DNA of 64,000 nucleotides from Aequorivita echinoideorum (GCF_018476645.1 NZ_JAHCTB010000002.1:496001-560000), one strand, 5' to 3'. Shown: positions 1-8,545, counted from the stretch's first letter. The notes: generated by a model not told the origin, from the sequence alone. Program-made: numbers and translations.

Positions 1-300
1 AATTTTTATCAATTTACTTTCTTCAAGTATTTCAATATTCACAAGCAATTTGGGATTTTTTTCGGGATTGATCAACGCCAAAAATTTTACATTGGTTGAA
101 GTTGAAAGCCTTAATTTTTTTCCTACCGCCACTTCGGTCAATTCCTTTAAAATTTGAAGCATACAAACGCCCGGCATTACTGGATTTCCGGGAAAATGTC
201 CCGAAAAAATGAGATGCTCGGCATTTAAATTAAGATGTACGGAAATTCCGTTCTCTGTTTTTTCTTGTGTCGAAATGGAATATAAATCTTGGAACAGCAT
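1..300 (-). CDS. ApeI-like hotdog 3-hydroxyacyl-ACP dehydratase, 3' end beyond window
   Basis: Read directly from the reverse complement: an open frame of 100 codons starts with ATG at 300 and runs off the left edge. It carries FSGHFPGNPVMPGV at about residues 34-47, the hotdog-fold dehydratase signature of the FabA/FabZ/ApeI type; the catalytic His is in GHFPG. It begins one base after the stop of the lipoprotein gene, so it belongs to the same operon. In aryl-polyene and flexirubin clusters such a protein removes water from 3-hydroxyacyl-ACP so that conjugated double bonds form. The family call is firm; the exact substrate is inferred from context. Confidence 0.8.
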   Translation of the reverse strand, partial: MLFQDLYSISTQEKTENGISVHLNLNAEHLIFSGHFPGNPVMPGVCMLQILKELTEVAVGKKLRLSTSTNVKFLALINPEKNPKLLVNIEILEESKLIKI

Positions 301-301
301 T

Positions 302-928
302 TTATTCTTTTTTAAATTTTTCAAGCTCGATACGGAGCTTAAAATTTTCGTGCTGAAGCGTTATGCTTTGGGCAATATTTTCTTCTACAATTTTGAAATC
401 TATTGTTACTTTTTCCTTCCTTTTTGATGCTTTTACAATTTTTCGCAATCTTCGTGAATCTTTTTCAAAAAAATAAAAGCCAAAATTCTTTCCAATATCG
501 GTTTTGTAAATGTTTTGCGCTTCGGAATCAAATTCTTCCAAAACTTGAATCTTTTCAGAAATAAGCAGTCGGAAATCTTGTTCCAATGTTTTTACAACCA
601 ACTTTTTATCCATTTCCGGAATAATGAAATTCTTCTGAAAATTTTCTCCTTCAAAATAAAAATCGAAAAGTTTGCTCCCAAATTCCGTTGTAAAAACAAC
701 CCGGTGGCTGTCCGAGCCGGTCTTTTTAATAATTAATATGCCACCAAAATTTTTATCGTACAGTGCAATTTTGGCTTTGTAAACATAATCCACCTCAGCA
801 TTGGAAAAATAAGGATTGCTGATGGTAGGTTGAGCTACAGTAACTTCGCGCAATCCTTCCGTGGTTTTTAACGAACAGCCAGCGGTAACGAGAACAATGA
901 ATAGGCTAATTGCTAAAAACCGAATCAT
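302..928 (-). CDS. Lipoprotein of unknown function in the pigment operon
   Basis: 208 residues with a type II signal peptide: hydrophobic residues 4-16, then the lipobox VTAGC with the lipidated Cys at residue 18. The rest is a beta-rich, lysine-rich domain that I cannot assign by eye. Its start overlaps the end of lolA by 23 bases, and the ApeI-like gene begins one base after its stop, so it is embedded in the operon. Sitting next to a LolA homologue, it may be an outer-membrane acceptor or anchor for the polyene lipid, in the manner of LolB, but that is inference. No enzyme motif was seen. Confidence 0.75.
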   Translation of the reverse strand: MIRFLAISLFIVLVTAGCSLKTTEGLREVTVAQPTISNPYFSNAEVDYVYKAKIALYDKNFGGILIIKKTGSDSHRVVFTTEFGSKLFDFYFEGENFQKNFIIPEMDKKLVVKTLEQDFRLLISEKIQVLEEFDSEAQNIYKTDIGKNFGFYFFEKDSRRLRKIVKASKRKEKVTIDFKIVEENIAQSITLQHENFKLRIELEKFKKE

Positions 929-1535
929 CGATGGGAACGTTTAACTGCCTATTTTTAAAAATAATCTGGGTAAAATCCTTTGACGGCTCCACCATTTTTA
1001 CTTCAAAAACCTGTGCGTTTTCTTTATTGAAAAACAATTCAAAGGAAGCGATGTATTCAACCAATTTTTTATCTTTTGGAATAAATACAGCCTTGTAAAA
1101 CTGGGGACTTTCAAAGAAAGAAATTTCAAAATCCGCATCGCTGAACATATTTCCCCTAACACTATTGACAATAAGTTCATTCAGTTTTTGAAAAAGTTTG
1201 CTGCTGCCAATATCGACCTTGCTTTTAGTGCCACCATGGTTGATGAGCAATTGATCCTCCTTAAAAATCACACTATATTTATAGGGATTTGTATATTCCC
1301 ATTTTACCAAATTCGGCGATTTATAGGCCATTTTTCCCGAAGTTTTTACATCATCCGCCAAAAAATCGAGATGTTTTAATTGGATAAAATCAGCTTTAAT
1401 GGTTTTGGTTTTCTTGGCCTCAGCAATTACTTTTTCCTTGAATTTTGCTACCTCAGCACCATCCAAAATTGATTCTTGGGAATGTAAAGAAAGCGCAAAA
1501 CTGAAAAAAAATATCAAAAATAAAATGTTACGCAT
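906..1535 (-). CDS. lolA: LolA-family outer-membrane lipoprotein carrier
   Basis: About 209 residues. An N-terminal signal peptide (MRNILFLIFFFSF, cleaved near HSQ) is followed by a LolA-type domain: KADFIQLKHLDFL, SGKMAYKSPNLVKWEYTNPY and KVDIGSSKLFQKL match the family's half-barrel pattern. LolA ferries lipids or lipoproteins across the periplasm. The ATG at 1535 overlaps the stop of the upstream deacetylase as ATGCGTAA. A TTG nine bases further up is in frame but less likely. The location among fatty-acid-type genes suggests a dedicated carrier for the pigment lipid, not the housekeeping copy; this is inferred. Confidence 0.85.
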   Translation of the reverse strand: MRNILFLIFFFSFALSLHSQESILDGAEVAKFKEKVIAEAKKTKTIKADFIQLKHLDFLADDVKTSGKMAYKSPNLVKWEYTNPYKYSVIFKEDQLLINHGGTKSKVDIGSSKLFQKLNELIVNSVRGNMFSDADFEISFFESPQFYKAVFIPKDKKLVEYIASFELFFNKENAQVFEVKMVEPSKDFTQIIFKNRQLNVPIDDSVFSN

Positions 1536-2304
1536 ACGTATCAATTTTCAGGATTTTATCTACCGTGACAGGCTTCAATTCTTGAGTTTGCAAAAATAAC
1601 AATAACTGTTCCAATACGGCTACCGTTTTTGGGCCAGTGTCGTGGAGTAAAATGATGTCTCCTTTTTTTAAATCCGTTGTAATTCTTCTTAAAATCTTTA
1701 TTTCAGAAAGTTTTGTGGTATCAAAACTCCGCTTGCTCCAGCCTATAGAATGCATTTGTGTATCTGCTAATGCCTTTTTCAAGTTCGGATTTGTAACACC
1801 AAAAGGCGGCCGGAAAAATTTGGTTTCAATTCCACTAATTTCCTTCAAAATTGAATTCGTTTTTTCTATTTCAGAAGAAATTTTATTTGAAGAAAAAAAG
1901 CCAAAATTCCTTGAATGTGAATAAGAATGATTGCCAATAGCGTGACCTTCCGCTATAATCTGATTAACCAATTCTGGATGGTTTTCGGCATTTTTTCCGA
2001 TAAGAAAAAAAGTTGCTCTTGCATTGAATTTTTTCAGAAGTGCCAAGATTTTTGGAGTAAAAATGGGATGCGGGCCATCATCAAATGTTATGGCAATTTC
2101 ATTTTCAGTGATTCGGTGATTATGGCTGAAAGATTGAAAATGGTAATTCAAACCTATTTGAAATGAACCGATTGCAGTAATTATGGCCCAAATAATAATG
2201 AACAAAAAATACAGCCATAGCGAAACATTCCCAAAAATTCCAGCGAAAATTAGCATTGAAAATAATGCTATAGCAAGTGCATTGACTGTGTAGAATTTCA
2301 ACAT
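1528..2304 (-). CDS. Membrane-anchored polysaccharide deacetylase (NodB homology)
   Basis: 258 residues. Two hydrophobic segments at about 5-30 and 32-50 anchor the protein. The NodB domain follows with ITFDDGPHP (motif 1, metal Asp), HSYSHSRNF (motif 2, metal His pair), RPPFGVTNP (motif 3) and LLHDTG (motif 5 His), so the catalytic set looks complete. Family members remove N- or O-acyl groups from sugars. The stop overlaps the start of lolA and the start lies just inside the end of the chain-length-factor-like gene, so it is co-transcribed with the pigment genes. It may act on a glycosylated polyene or the anchor sugar; the real substrate is unknown. Confidence 0.85.
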   Translation of the reverse strand: MLKFYTVNALAIALFSMLIFAGIFGNVSLWLYFLFIIIWAIITAIGSFQIGLNYHFQSFSHNHRITENEIAITFDDGPHPIFTPKILALLKKFNARATFFLIGKNAENHPELVNQIIAEGHAIGNHSYSHSRNFGFFSSNKISSEIEKTNSILKEISGIETKFFRPPFGVTNPNLKKALADTQMHSIGWSKRSFDTTKLSEIKILRRITTDLKKGDIILLHDTGPKTVAVLEQLLLFLQTQELKPVTVDKILKIDTYA

Positions 2305-3365
2305 TTTTTAAGCAATACAAAACTGTGGTTTTCTCCACGATATTGATTATAAAGCAAGATATTTTTTATTTCGGAAGGAGCAATTTCGCCCATTTTTGCA
2401 ACTTCCGGGATTATCTGTAATTTCAAAATTTTTGAGGCCAGCCAAAACCCGAACGCGGAGGCCGTAAAAAATTCGCCGCACAAATGTTTGTAATAAATGC
2501 GATTTATTTTGTTTAGCATTCCATCCGCCAACGTGTGGAAATACACGTCAAACTTGGCATCGCCATTATTCCCCAAAACGGCTAAATCTATTTCATCGAC
2601 ATGTAAATCATTTGCTTTTAAAAACGCTTCGAGGTTATTTGGTAAATTTTCAACTGAAAGCGTGTTTATAATTTCAATAGCAGCCAATTCGGCATAACAA
2701 TTTATATTTTTTTGGTTGGATGTAATAAAAAAACTGGCACCCTCGCCAAAAATGGTTCCCTCACTTTTAGAGCGCAATAGTTGGGATGAATCAATTCGCT
2801 CAAATTTTATGTGCTTTATTTTCTCGTGAATTTTTAGGGTATGTTCCGTAAGTTCATCCACGCCGCCTACAAGTATTGAAGCGGCTTCGTTATTTTCAAG
2901 TTGAAGTTTAGCATCCAGCAAAGCAGATTCAAAAGAAACCGAACCGTGTACATATGTATTGTTATACCCAGTGCATTTCATTCCGAGAGCAATTTGGCCA
3001 GCAACGGTGTTGTGGGTGCTTTGGATAAAAGGAGTCGGGGTTAAAAATTCTTCACTGCTATCAATAATGGCGCTTACAAACTTGTCTGAATCAATCTTAC
3101 ATCCCAGTCCGGTCCCAATAATAATTGCGTCCAAAATTGAAGTTTCCGCATTATCTATCGCCATTTTTGATGCTGCCACGCTCATTTTTACGCCTTTAGC
3201 CATCCTGCGGGCGGATGCGGCAGGTATTAATTTAGTGTAATCCGGTTCCACCGCCCAAAAGACATTATCTGCAGTGCTTTGAATTTCTTCAAAAAACGAA
3301 CTATTCCCACTCGCTTTTTGGGCCGAAATACAAGCTGCACCATTAATGTATACTTTGCTTCTCAC
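2298..3365 (-). CDS. Chain-length-factor-like ketosynthase without catalytic residues
   Basis: About 355 residues from a GTG at 3365 that overlaps the stop of the preceding ketosynthase as GTGA. A TTG 30 bases upstream is the only other candidate. The fold is beta-ketoacyl synthase: GTGLGCKID, NTVAGQIALG and SILVGGVDEL are recognisable. The Cys of the usual STACSS nucleophile elbow is missing (VHGSVSFES), the first active-site HGT motif is replaced by NNGDAKF, and the GH of the second by GEFFTASAFG. All three catalytic positions are therefore lost. This pattern is typical of chain-length factors such as ApeC, which pair with an active ketosynthase, here probably the gene immediately upstream. 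Confidence 0.8.
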   Translation of the reverse strand: MRSKVYINGAACISAQKASGNSSFFEEIQSTADNVFWAVEPDYTKLIPAASARRMAKGVKMSVAASKMAIDNAETSILDAIIIGTGLGCKIDSDKFVSAIIDSSEEFLTPTPFIQSTHNTVAGQIALGMKCTGYNNTYVHGSVSFESALLDAKLQLENNEAASILVGGVDELTEHTLKIHEKIKHIKFERIDSSQLLRSKSEGTIFGEGASFFITSNQKNINCYAELAAIEIINTLSVENLPNNLEAFLKANDLHVDEIDLAVLGNNGDAKFDVYFHTLADGMLNKINRIYYKHLCGEFFTASAFGFWLASKILKLQIIPEVAKMGEIAPSEIKNILLYNQYRGENHSFVLLKKC

Positions 3366-4564
3366 GGCTGCTTCGTAAAAATTAATGTTGAACAATTACC
3401 TCCAAAGCCGAAAGAATTTGAAAGTACTGCATTCAACTCCTTATTTTTTGTTTCGGTCTGGGGAAGCAAGTGAAATTCCTTCATAGGAGTTTCAAAATTT
3501 AAATTGGGAAAAATAATATTGTGCTGCAAAGCCAAAACCGAAAAAACCGCCTCCACCGCGCCCGCCGCCGCTAAGGTATGGCCCGTAAAGGCTTTGGTAG
3601 AACTAAAACCTGGAATCGTATTTCCAAAAACACGAATCAAAGCGCGCCCCTCCGAAAGGTCGTTATTGCCCGTGGCAGTCCCGTGAACATTTACATAATC
3701 AATTTGGGACGGCAGCATTCCAGCCACTTTTAATGCTTTTTCCATAGCAAGTGTCGCGCCATCACCATTTTCAGAAGATGCGGTTTGATGAAAAGCGTCA
3801 TTTGCATTGCCGTATCCCTTCACATAAGCGAGTACTTTTTTATGCTCCTTTTCCACAATTTCATCGCTTTCCAAAACCAAATAGGCAGCACCTTCGCCTA
3901 AATTCAACCCATTTCTATTTTCATCAAATGGTGCACTGTGCGTATCACTTAAAATCATTAGGGTTTTGAAACCGTTTATTGTAAATTTTGAAAGCGAATC
4001 CGTTCCGCCAACTATAACTCGATCCAATTTGCCAGCTTTTATAAGCCTTGCGCCAAGCATAATAGCATTGGCTGCTGAAGAGCAAGCTGTGCTGATGGTG
4101 GTAACCAAACTTTGGGATATCCCCAATTGCTCCGCAATTTTTTGGGTGGAATCGCCCGCGGGGTGGCTGGTGATGTATTTCTGTGAATCACTTTCTGAAA
4201 GATAGTCATAGAAATATTTTTCGGTCATATCCATTCCTCCAACGCTCGTGGAACTGACGAGGCCGGTTCTATATTTTGATATATTAAAAATATTTGCGTT
4301 TGAAATAGCCTGCTTCGCAGCAATGGAACCGAGCATTGCGGTACGCGTATAGTTATTGTTGGACGGCAGATCCAACGGGGCCTCCAGTTGTGCGTTGGTA
4401 AGTTTTATCTCACCAACCATAATTTCATTTTTATGCGCGGTATCTAAAAGTTCAATTTTGGAAATGCCATTTTTTTTATGAATGAGCGCCTGAAAATTTT
4501 CTTCTGTATTGATTCCAATAGCAGATATAATTCCCATCCCGGTTATGGCCACGCCTTTGCCCAT
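3362..4564 (-). CDS. Beta-ketoacyl-ACP synthase (FabF/ApeO type), catalytic
   Basis: 400 residues, full family length. The catalytic triad is visible: Cys161 in STACSSAAN, His294 in NVHGTATGN and His329 in AFTGHTLAA, with the C-terminal NSFGFGGNC glycine loop. It condenses malonyl-ACP with a growing acyl-ACP. The chain-length-factor-like gene follows with a four-base overlap, the arrangement expected for a KS-CLF heterodimer that elongates polyenes. An ACP gene lies 14 bases upstream of its start. Family and activity are secure; the role in polyene elongation is inferred from the operon. Confidence 0.9.
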   Translation of the reverse strand: MGKGVAITGMGIISAIGINTEENFQALIHKKNGISKIELLDTAHKNEIMVGEIKLTNAQLEAPLDLPSNNNYTRTAMLGSIAAKQAISNANIFNISKYRTGLVSSTSVGGMDMTEKYFYDYLSESDSQKYITSHPAGDSTQKIAEQLGISQSLVTTISTACSSAANAIMLGARLIKAGKLDRVIVGGTDSLSKFTINGFKTLMILSDTHSAPFDENRNGLNLGEGAAYLVLESDEIVEKEHKKVLAYVKGYGNANDAFHQTASSENGDGATLAMEKALKVAGMLPSQIDYVNVHGTATGNNDLSEGRALIRVFGNTIPGFSSTKAFTGHTLAAAGAVEAVFSVLALQHNIIFPNLNFETPMKEFHLLPQTETKNKELNAVLSNSFGFGGNCSTLIFTKQP

Positions 4565-4578
4565 TTAGCTAATTTGAA

Positions 4579-4836
4579 TTATTTGGTCCTATTGGCTTCA
4601 ATGTAATCTGCCATTACCTGCACAGATTCAAAGATTTTTTTGCCTTCCTTTGGATCGCTCAATCTAATGCCATAATCCTTATCCAGCATCACTATAAGCT
4701 CCAATGCATCAATGGAATCCAGCCCTAACCCGTCACCAAATAAGGAATCGTTGTCATCAATTTCTGAAATAGTAACATCTTCCAGATTCAACTGCTCTAT
4801 GATTTTGGCCTTCAATTCCTGTTTTAAATCGCTCAT
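4579..4836 (-). CDS. Acyl carrier protein 1 of the pigment operon
   Basis: 85 residues, acidic, with the phosphopantetheine attachment motif GLGLDSIDALEL; Ser41 is the modified residue. ACPs of this type carry the starter and intermediates between ketosynthase, reductase and dehydratase. The ATG overlaps the stop of the upstream short ketosynthase-like gene by four bases (ATGA). A second ACP is encoded further upstream at 8546-8803, so the pathway has two carriers, as aryl-polyene clusters usually do. Which carrier serves which ketosynthase cannot be read from the sequence. Confidence 0.9.
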   Translation of the reverse strand: MSDLKQELKAKIIEQLNLEDVTISEIDDNDSLFGDGLGLDSIDALELIVMLDKDYGIRLSDPKEGKKIFESVQVMADYIEANRTK

Positions 4837-5450
4837 TCGTTGTAATATAAACTTTCTATTTTTTGAACCGTATGTGGAATTTCAGCATTTTTTTCAACAA
4901 GATATAGAAATGCTTTATAATCGTCCCCATCAAATTCCACCCAACCACACAGCACTTTTTCGGCTTTTTTTGTGCGGAGTAGATTGTGGGCATACAGCTG
5001 TAAATGCTCTGCATTGAACTTTTCAAAGATAAAAAAACTATTTTCAGAATACAGGCGGTGGCGTATACTTATCTCGCCCAGGCAAATATTGGGCAAAGTG
5101 TAAACAAAGACCGCCGGACTTGGAAAAATTGAACCTGAATTTTCAATTGATTTTTGATGTTTTCTATCCGTATCCAAGCTCGAAGCCCTGTTCGAAAAAA
5201 CCAGCGCAATATTATTTTTGTCAGCATCTAAATTTTCATTCTTCAGAATTATTTCTGCTGCTAAAAAAGCCAATTTGCTCAAGTTGTCCATTTTGAAAAA
5301 TTTTGGATATGAAATTTCAAAATGCCTGTAAGTTTCTTTGCTGAAGTTTGAAAAAATTTCGCTTTCAGTCGTGAAAATTGTATTGCCATTGAACATTACT
5401 TGGCCATTCTCAATTCGGCAAAAGGATTTTATAAAAAATTCCGCTCTCAT
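4833..5450 (-). CDS. Short ketosynthase-like protein (Ketoacyl-synt_2 type), no catalytic residues
   Basis: 205 residues, about half a ketosynthase. Segments such as SGSIFPSPAVFVYTLPNICLGEISI and KAEKVLCGWVEFDGDDYKAF fit the N-terminal half of the thiolase fold, where full enzymes have the GSP..F..T.PN stretch and the VGG motif. The nucleophile elbow between them (RLYSENSFFIFEKF) has no Cys. The protein ends before the second half of the fold. It overlaps the active ketosynthase upstream and the ACP downstream by four bases each, so its dose is tied to theirs. A scaffold or chain-length subunit is likely; an enzymatic role is unlikely. Confidence 0.65.
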   Translation of the reverse strand: MRAEFFIKSFCRIENGQVMFNGNTIFTTESEIFSNFSKETYRHFEISYPKFFKMDNLSKLAFLAAEIILKNENLDADKNNIALVFSNRASSLDTDRKHQKSIENSGSIFPSPAVFVYTLPNICLGEISIRHRLYSENSFFIFEKFNAEHLQLYAHNLLRTKKAEKVLCGWVEFDGDDYKAFLYLVEKNAEIPHTVQKIESLYYNE

Positions 5451-6613
5451 TTTTCAACCTTTTTAAAAATTGCAGCCGTATTGCAACCGCCAAAACCAGA
5501 AGCAGTTTTCAGAAAAATGGAAAGTGGTTTTTCAATATTTTCTGAAATAACATTTATTTTTTCTGAAACACCCAATTCATCAAAACCTTTGGATGCAAAC
5601 AACGTATTTCTTTCCAAAGAATGCATCCCGATAATGGTTTCCACTAAGCCTGAAGCGCCAAGCGTATGACCAAAATACCCTTTCAAACTATTAAGCGGCA
5701 CGTTTTGTATGCCCAGCCTGTTGAATGCAATCGCTTCCATTTCGTCATTGTAATCTGTTGCGGTGCCGTGGGCGGAGATATAATCCAACTGTGAAGCCTC
5801 AATTTTTGCCTCCTTCATCGCTAATTTTACACTTCTGTACAAACCTTCGCCCGTGCGGGACGGACCCGAGATGTGGTTGGCATCATTGCAGGTGGAATCA
5901 CCCAAAATTTCAACGGATTCACTGGGTAAGATTTCCTGCACGCCCGCAGACAAACTTTCGGAAGAGGTGACCAAAACACTCGCGGAAACTTCACCCAGAT
6001 TTATTCCGGTTCTGTTTTTATCGTACGGCCGGCACGGATTTGGCGATAATGCCTGAAAAGACTGGAATCCCGAAAGAACAAATTTTGAAACCAAGTCGCC
6101 ACTCGTTATAAAAACGTGATCGTATTTTTTTTCCGAAATGAATTTTTTGGCAACAGAAATCGCCAAAACACCAGAAACACAAGCGTTTGAAAGTATAATT
6201 GCTTCATTTTTGAATCCGAAAAAATTTTTTATGGTTTTTCCCAATTCGCTTAAATAGGCTCTTTCTTTTGGAAAATGTCTATTGTTTTCCAAAACATCTA
6301 TATTTCCTTTTGTAGTTGAAATTATAAGGCCCACTTTTTCGCCCAATTCAATTTTTGAAGCAGTGATTACTTTGGCTAACGAAAGAATCAGTAACTGTTC
6401 GAGTTTTTTAAAATTTTCAGCTTTGGAAATTTTATTGAATTCACTCTTTATTTTTTCTGAAGAAATGATGGACGCGCAAAATGGACTTGGCAATAATTCT
6501 GGATTATGAAATATTTTCAATCCAGAATTTCCATTTGAAATAGCATCAACTACGGCTTTACTGTCAAAGCCAAGACTCGAAATAATTTTATTATGTGTTA
6601 GAAAAAATCGCAT
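5447..6613 (-). CDS. Beta-ketoacyl-ACP synthase, catalytic
   Basis: 388 residues with an intact triad: Cys145 in LSNACVSGV, His282 in SAHGTATDYND and His316 in GYFGHTLGASG; the C-terminal loop is ASGFGGCN. The N-terminus (MRFFLTHNKIISSLG) lacks the usual VVITG strand and is somewhat shortened. It overlaps the short ketosynthase-like gene downstream (ATGA) and touches the thioesterase stop upstream by one base, so translation is probably coupled. It is one of three active ketosynthases in the operon. It could handle initiation or the alkyl side chain of a dialkylresorcinol, but that assignment is inference. Confidence 0.88.
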   Translation of the reverse strand: MRFFLTHNKIISSLGFDSKAVVDAISNGNSGLKIFHNPELLPSPFCASIISSEKIKSEFNKISKAENFKKLEQLLILSLAKVITASKIELGEKVGLIISTTKGNIDVLENNRHFPKERAYLSELGKTIKNFFGFKNEAIILSNACVSGVLAISVAKKFISEKKYDHVFITSGDLVSKFVLSGFQSFQALSPNPCRPYDKNRTGINLGEVSASVLVTSSESLSAGVQEILPSESVEILGDSTCNDANHISGPSRTGEGLYRSVKLAMKEAKIEASQLDYISAHGTATDYNDEMEAIAFNRLGIQNVPLNSLKGYFGHTLGASGLVETIIGMHSLERNTLFASKGFDELGVSEKINVISENIEKPLSIFLKTASGFGGCNTAAIFKKVEK

Positions 6614-7044
6614 TATTCAATCCCCATTTTTTCTTTCCAATCAGTAAAAAATGGAGGATTGGTCAGTGAAAGTTCGCCCTTATCATTCAAAAAAACCTGA
6701 ACGGTTTCGCCCGTGCAGACTAAATTTCCGGAGGGGTCAAAAATTTGGTATTTGAAGATCATTTTCGCCGCTGGCGAATTCATAAAAATGGTCTTTACCG
6801 TGGCAACATCGCCGTACCGCAGCGGCAATTTATGCTCGCAGGAAGATTTGACGATAGGTGAAGTAAAACCGTTTGCTTTTTGCTCCAAATACGAAATCCC
6901 AAACTTTCGCCCAAAAGCTTCGCGGCCGTCCTCAAAATATTGAATATAGTTGCCGTGCCAGACAATGCCCAAAGGATCTGTTTCAGTAAAACGCACCCTG
7001 ATTTTTGATATAAAGGAAAGTTCTTTTTTTTCTTTGGACTGCAT
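6613..7044 (-). CDS. 4-hydroxybenzoyl-CoA thioesterase family (hotdog) acyl thioesterase
   Basis: 143 residues. The motif TETDPLGIVWHGNYIQYFEDGREAFG at about 15-40 is the 4HBT/YbgC signature; the Asp in TDPLGIV is the usual catalytic residue. These enzymes hydrolyse acyl-CoA or acyl-ACP thioesters. In aryl-polyene clusters a thioesterase (ApeK-like) releases or edits chains. It lies 38 bases after the ApeP-like dehydratase gene and shares one base with the ketosynthase that follows. Substrate is not shown by sequence. Confidence 0.85.
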   Translation of the reverse strand: MQSKEKKELSFISKIRVRFTETDPLGIVWHGNYIQYFEDGREAFGRKFGISYLEQKANGFTSPIVKSSCEHKLPLRYGDVATVKTIFMNSPAAKMIFKYQIFDPSGNLVCTGETVQVFLNDKGELSLTNPPFFTDWKEKMGIE

Positions 7045-7082
7045 TTTTTCGTTCGTTATAATTCAAATTTTTCCTTGAAAAT

Positions 7083-7517
7083 CTATACGGCCAAAACGGT
7101 TTTCATTTCGCATTGCGCCATAATTTTTCCGTTGCATTCCACTTGGGCAGTAAGAACGGTAACGCCCATAATCTCGTGAAGCAATATTACGGTGGTTTCC
7201 AATTCTTCACCAACTTTTGGCAGGTCAAAAATTTCAACTTTTTTTATGGAACCAATATAGCCCGTAGGTGCATTTCCAGAGCTATCAAAATGCTTGCAGC
7301 CTGTGTGCAGCGCAGATGTCTGCGCCATGTTTTCAATGAGTCCGGCTTCAGAAAAAAATCCATTTTCCACCAATATATTTTCAGAATTCACGCTGAAACC
7401 AGAACGAATTTCCCGTTCCCCAAATTCCAAAAGCTTATCCACCATCACAAAGGGAAACTTCTGCGGAATAAGCTTTTCTATAAAATTTCTATCTGTAATT
7501 TTTTCTGAAAAATCCAT
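7083..7517 (-). CDS. ApeP-like 3-hydroxyacyl-ACP dehydratase
   Basis: 144 residues, hotdog fold. LIPQKFPFVMVDKLLEF at about 16-32 and FSEAGLIENMAQTSALHTG at about 54-72 match the FabZ/ApeP pattern, with Glu60 in the place of the catalytic acid of the family. With the ApeI-like enzyme at the left edge this gives the operon two dehydratases, as in aryl-polyene systems where the ApeI and ApeP partners form a heterodimer. A 125-base gap separates it from the acyltransferase gene upstream, and that gap holds a possible internal promoter. Confidence 0.85.
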   Translation of the reverse strand: MDFSEKITDRNFIEKLIPQKFPFVMVDKLLEFGEREIRSGFSVNSENILVENGFFSEAGLIENMAQTSALHTGCKHFDSSGNAPTGYIGSIKKVEIFDLPKVGEELETTVILLHEIMGVTVLTAQVECNGKIMAQCEMKTVLAV

Positions 7518-7571
7518 CGTTTAGCATTCAATCAAATTAATATAGCCGATTATTTTAGCTTTCAGTTTAGC

Positions 7572-7579
7572 CAAAAATA
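7572..7579 (-). promoter_or_regulatory. Possible -7 element of an internal pigment-operon promoter
   Basis: Read on the minus strand this is TATTTTTG, a match to the Bacteroidota -7 element TAnnTTTG, about 55 bases upstream of the ApeP-like start, in the longest intergenic gap (7518-7642) of the operon. I see no good -33 TTTG at the 19-20 base spacing. In DNA this AT-rich the motif alone has a notable chance of occurring randomly. Confidence 0.35.
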
Positions 7580-7642
7580 CGACAAATAGAATTGGGCGAT
7601 TATTGAAAACAGCGGTAATAATTGAACATTTAGGACAAAAAT

Positions 7643-8527
7643 TTAAAGTCTTTCCTTTTCCCAAAAATCAAAATAATTGAACCACTGCAGAGGATATTTT
7701 TCCAAAATGCCCGTAACGCTGGCAGTAAACTGATGCAGCAAATCTTCGGCATTTCCTTTTTTTACCTGCGCTGTTCTGGCGTAAAGATGGTAATGTTTGG
7801 ATTTTTCGCGCATTACGTAGACAAAAAGCACCGGCAAGTTCAAACGGGAAGCGATTGAAAACGGGCCCGCGGGAAACTTTGCCTTTTTTCCCAAAAAATC
7901 CGCTTTCATAAATTTTGAACCTTTTACGAACCGGTCGCCGGCGATACACAAAATTTCATTGTTGGCTAACGCCGAATTTATTTCGAAAATGTGCGACATA
8001 TCTTCCTTGAAAATAATAAATTTTGTACGGCTTTTTCTGAAAAATTGCTGCATATATTCTTTGATGGCCTGATGTTCTGCGTCTGAAATCAGCAATGTAA
8101 TTTTGGCATCCTCGGCCAATTCATCCAAGAAATAATCTGCAATTTCAAAATTACCAACGTGTGCGCTGATTAGAATTCCGCCTTTTTTCTGTTTTAAAAG
8201 ATTTTTTAGATTTTCAATACCGTCGAAATTATATGTGTATTTATTTCGAAGTCCACTGGAAATGGCGACTTTGTCTATGATGGTTTTTCCAAAGACCAAA
8301 TAATTTTTGAAGACGGAAATGGCACTTTTGAAAAAAGAATATTTCAATCTTTTTCTGAAGTAATAAAAAATAGAAGTTGTGCTCTTAACGGAAAAAATGG
8401 TATAATAAAATGCTACAAAAAATAGAAGCGCGTAAGCGGCATTGATTCCAAGATTTTTAAGGAGAAAAATGAAAATTTTATATCCAAATACGGTTCCCTT
8501 GCTTTTTCCTTCCCAATTGGCCGCCAT
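7643..8527 (-). CDS. LpxL/HtrB-like lysophospholipid acyltransferase
   Basis: 294 residues. A hydrophobic anchor at about 20-45 (LLKNLGINAAYALLFFVAFYY) is followed by the acyltransferase domain with HVGNFE at about 122-127, the HX4E/D catalytic motif of the LpxL family, and GDRFVKGSKF further on. Homologues in pigment clusters join the polyene acid to a resorcinol or lipid hydroxyl. It lies 18 bases after the second ACP gene, which could present the acyl chain. Housekeeping lipid A acylation is an alternative, but the position inside the operon favours the pigment. Confidence 0.87.
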   Translation of the reverse strand: MAANWEGKSKGTVFGYKIFIFLLKNLGINAAYALLFFVAFYYTIFSVKSTTSIFYYFRKRLKYSFFKSAISVFKNYLVFGKTIIDKVAISSGLRNKYTYNFDGIENLKNLLKQKKGGILISAHVGNFEIADYFLDELAEDAKITLLISDAEHQAIKEYMQQFFRKSRTKFIIFKEDMSHIFEINSALANNEILCIAGDRFVKGSKFMKADFLGKKAKFPAGPFSIASRLNLPVLFVYVMREKSKHYHLYARTAQVKKGNAEDLLHQFTASVTGILEKYPLQWFNYFDFWEKERL

Positions 8528-8545
8528 TGGATTTTATAAAATTTT

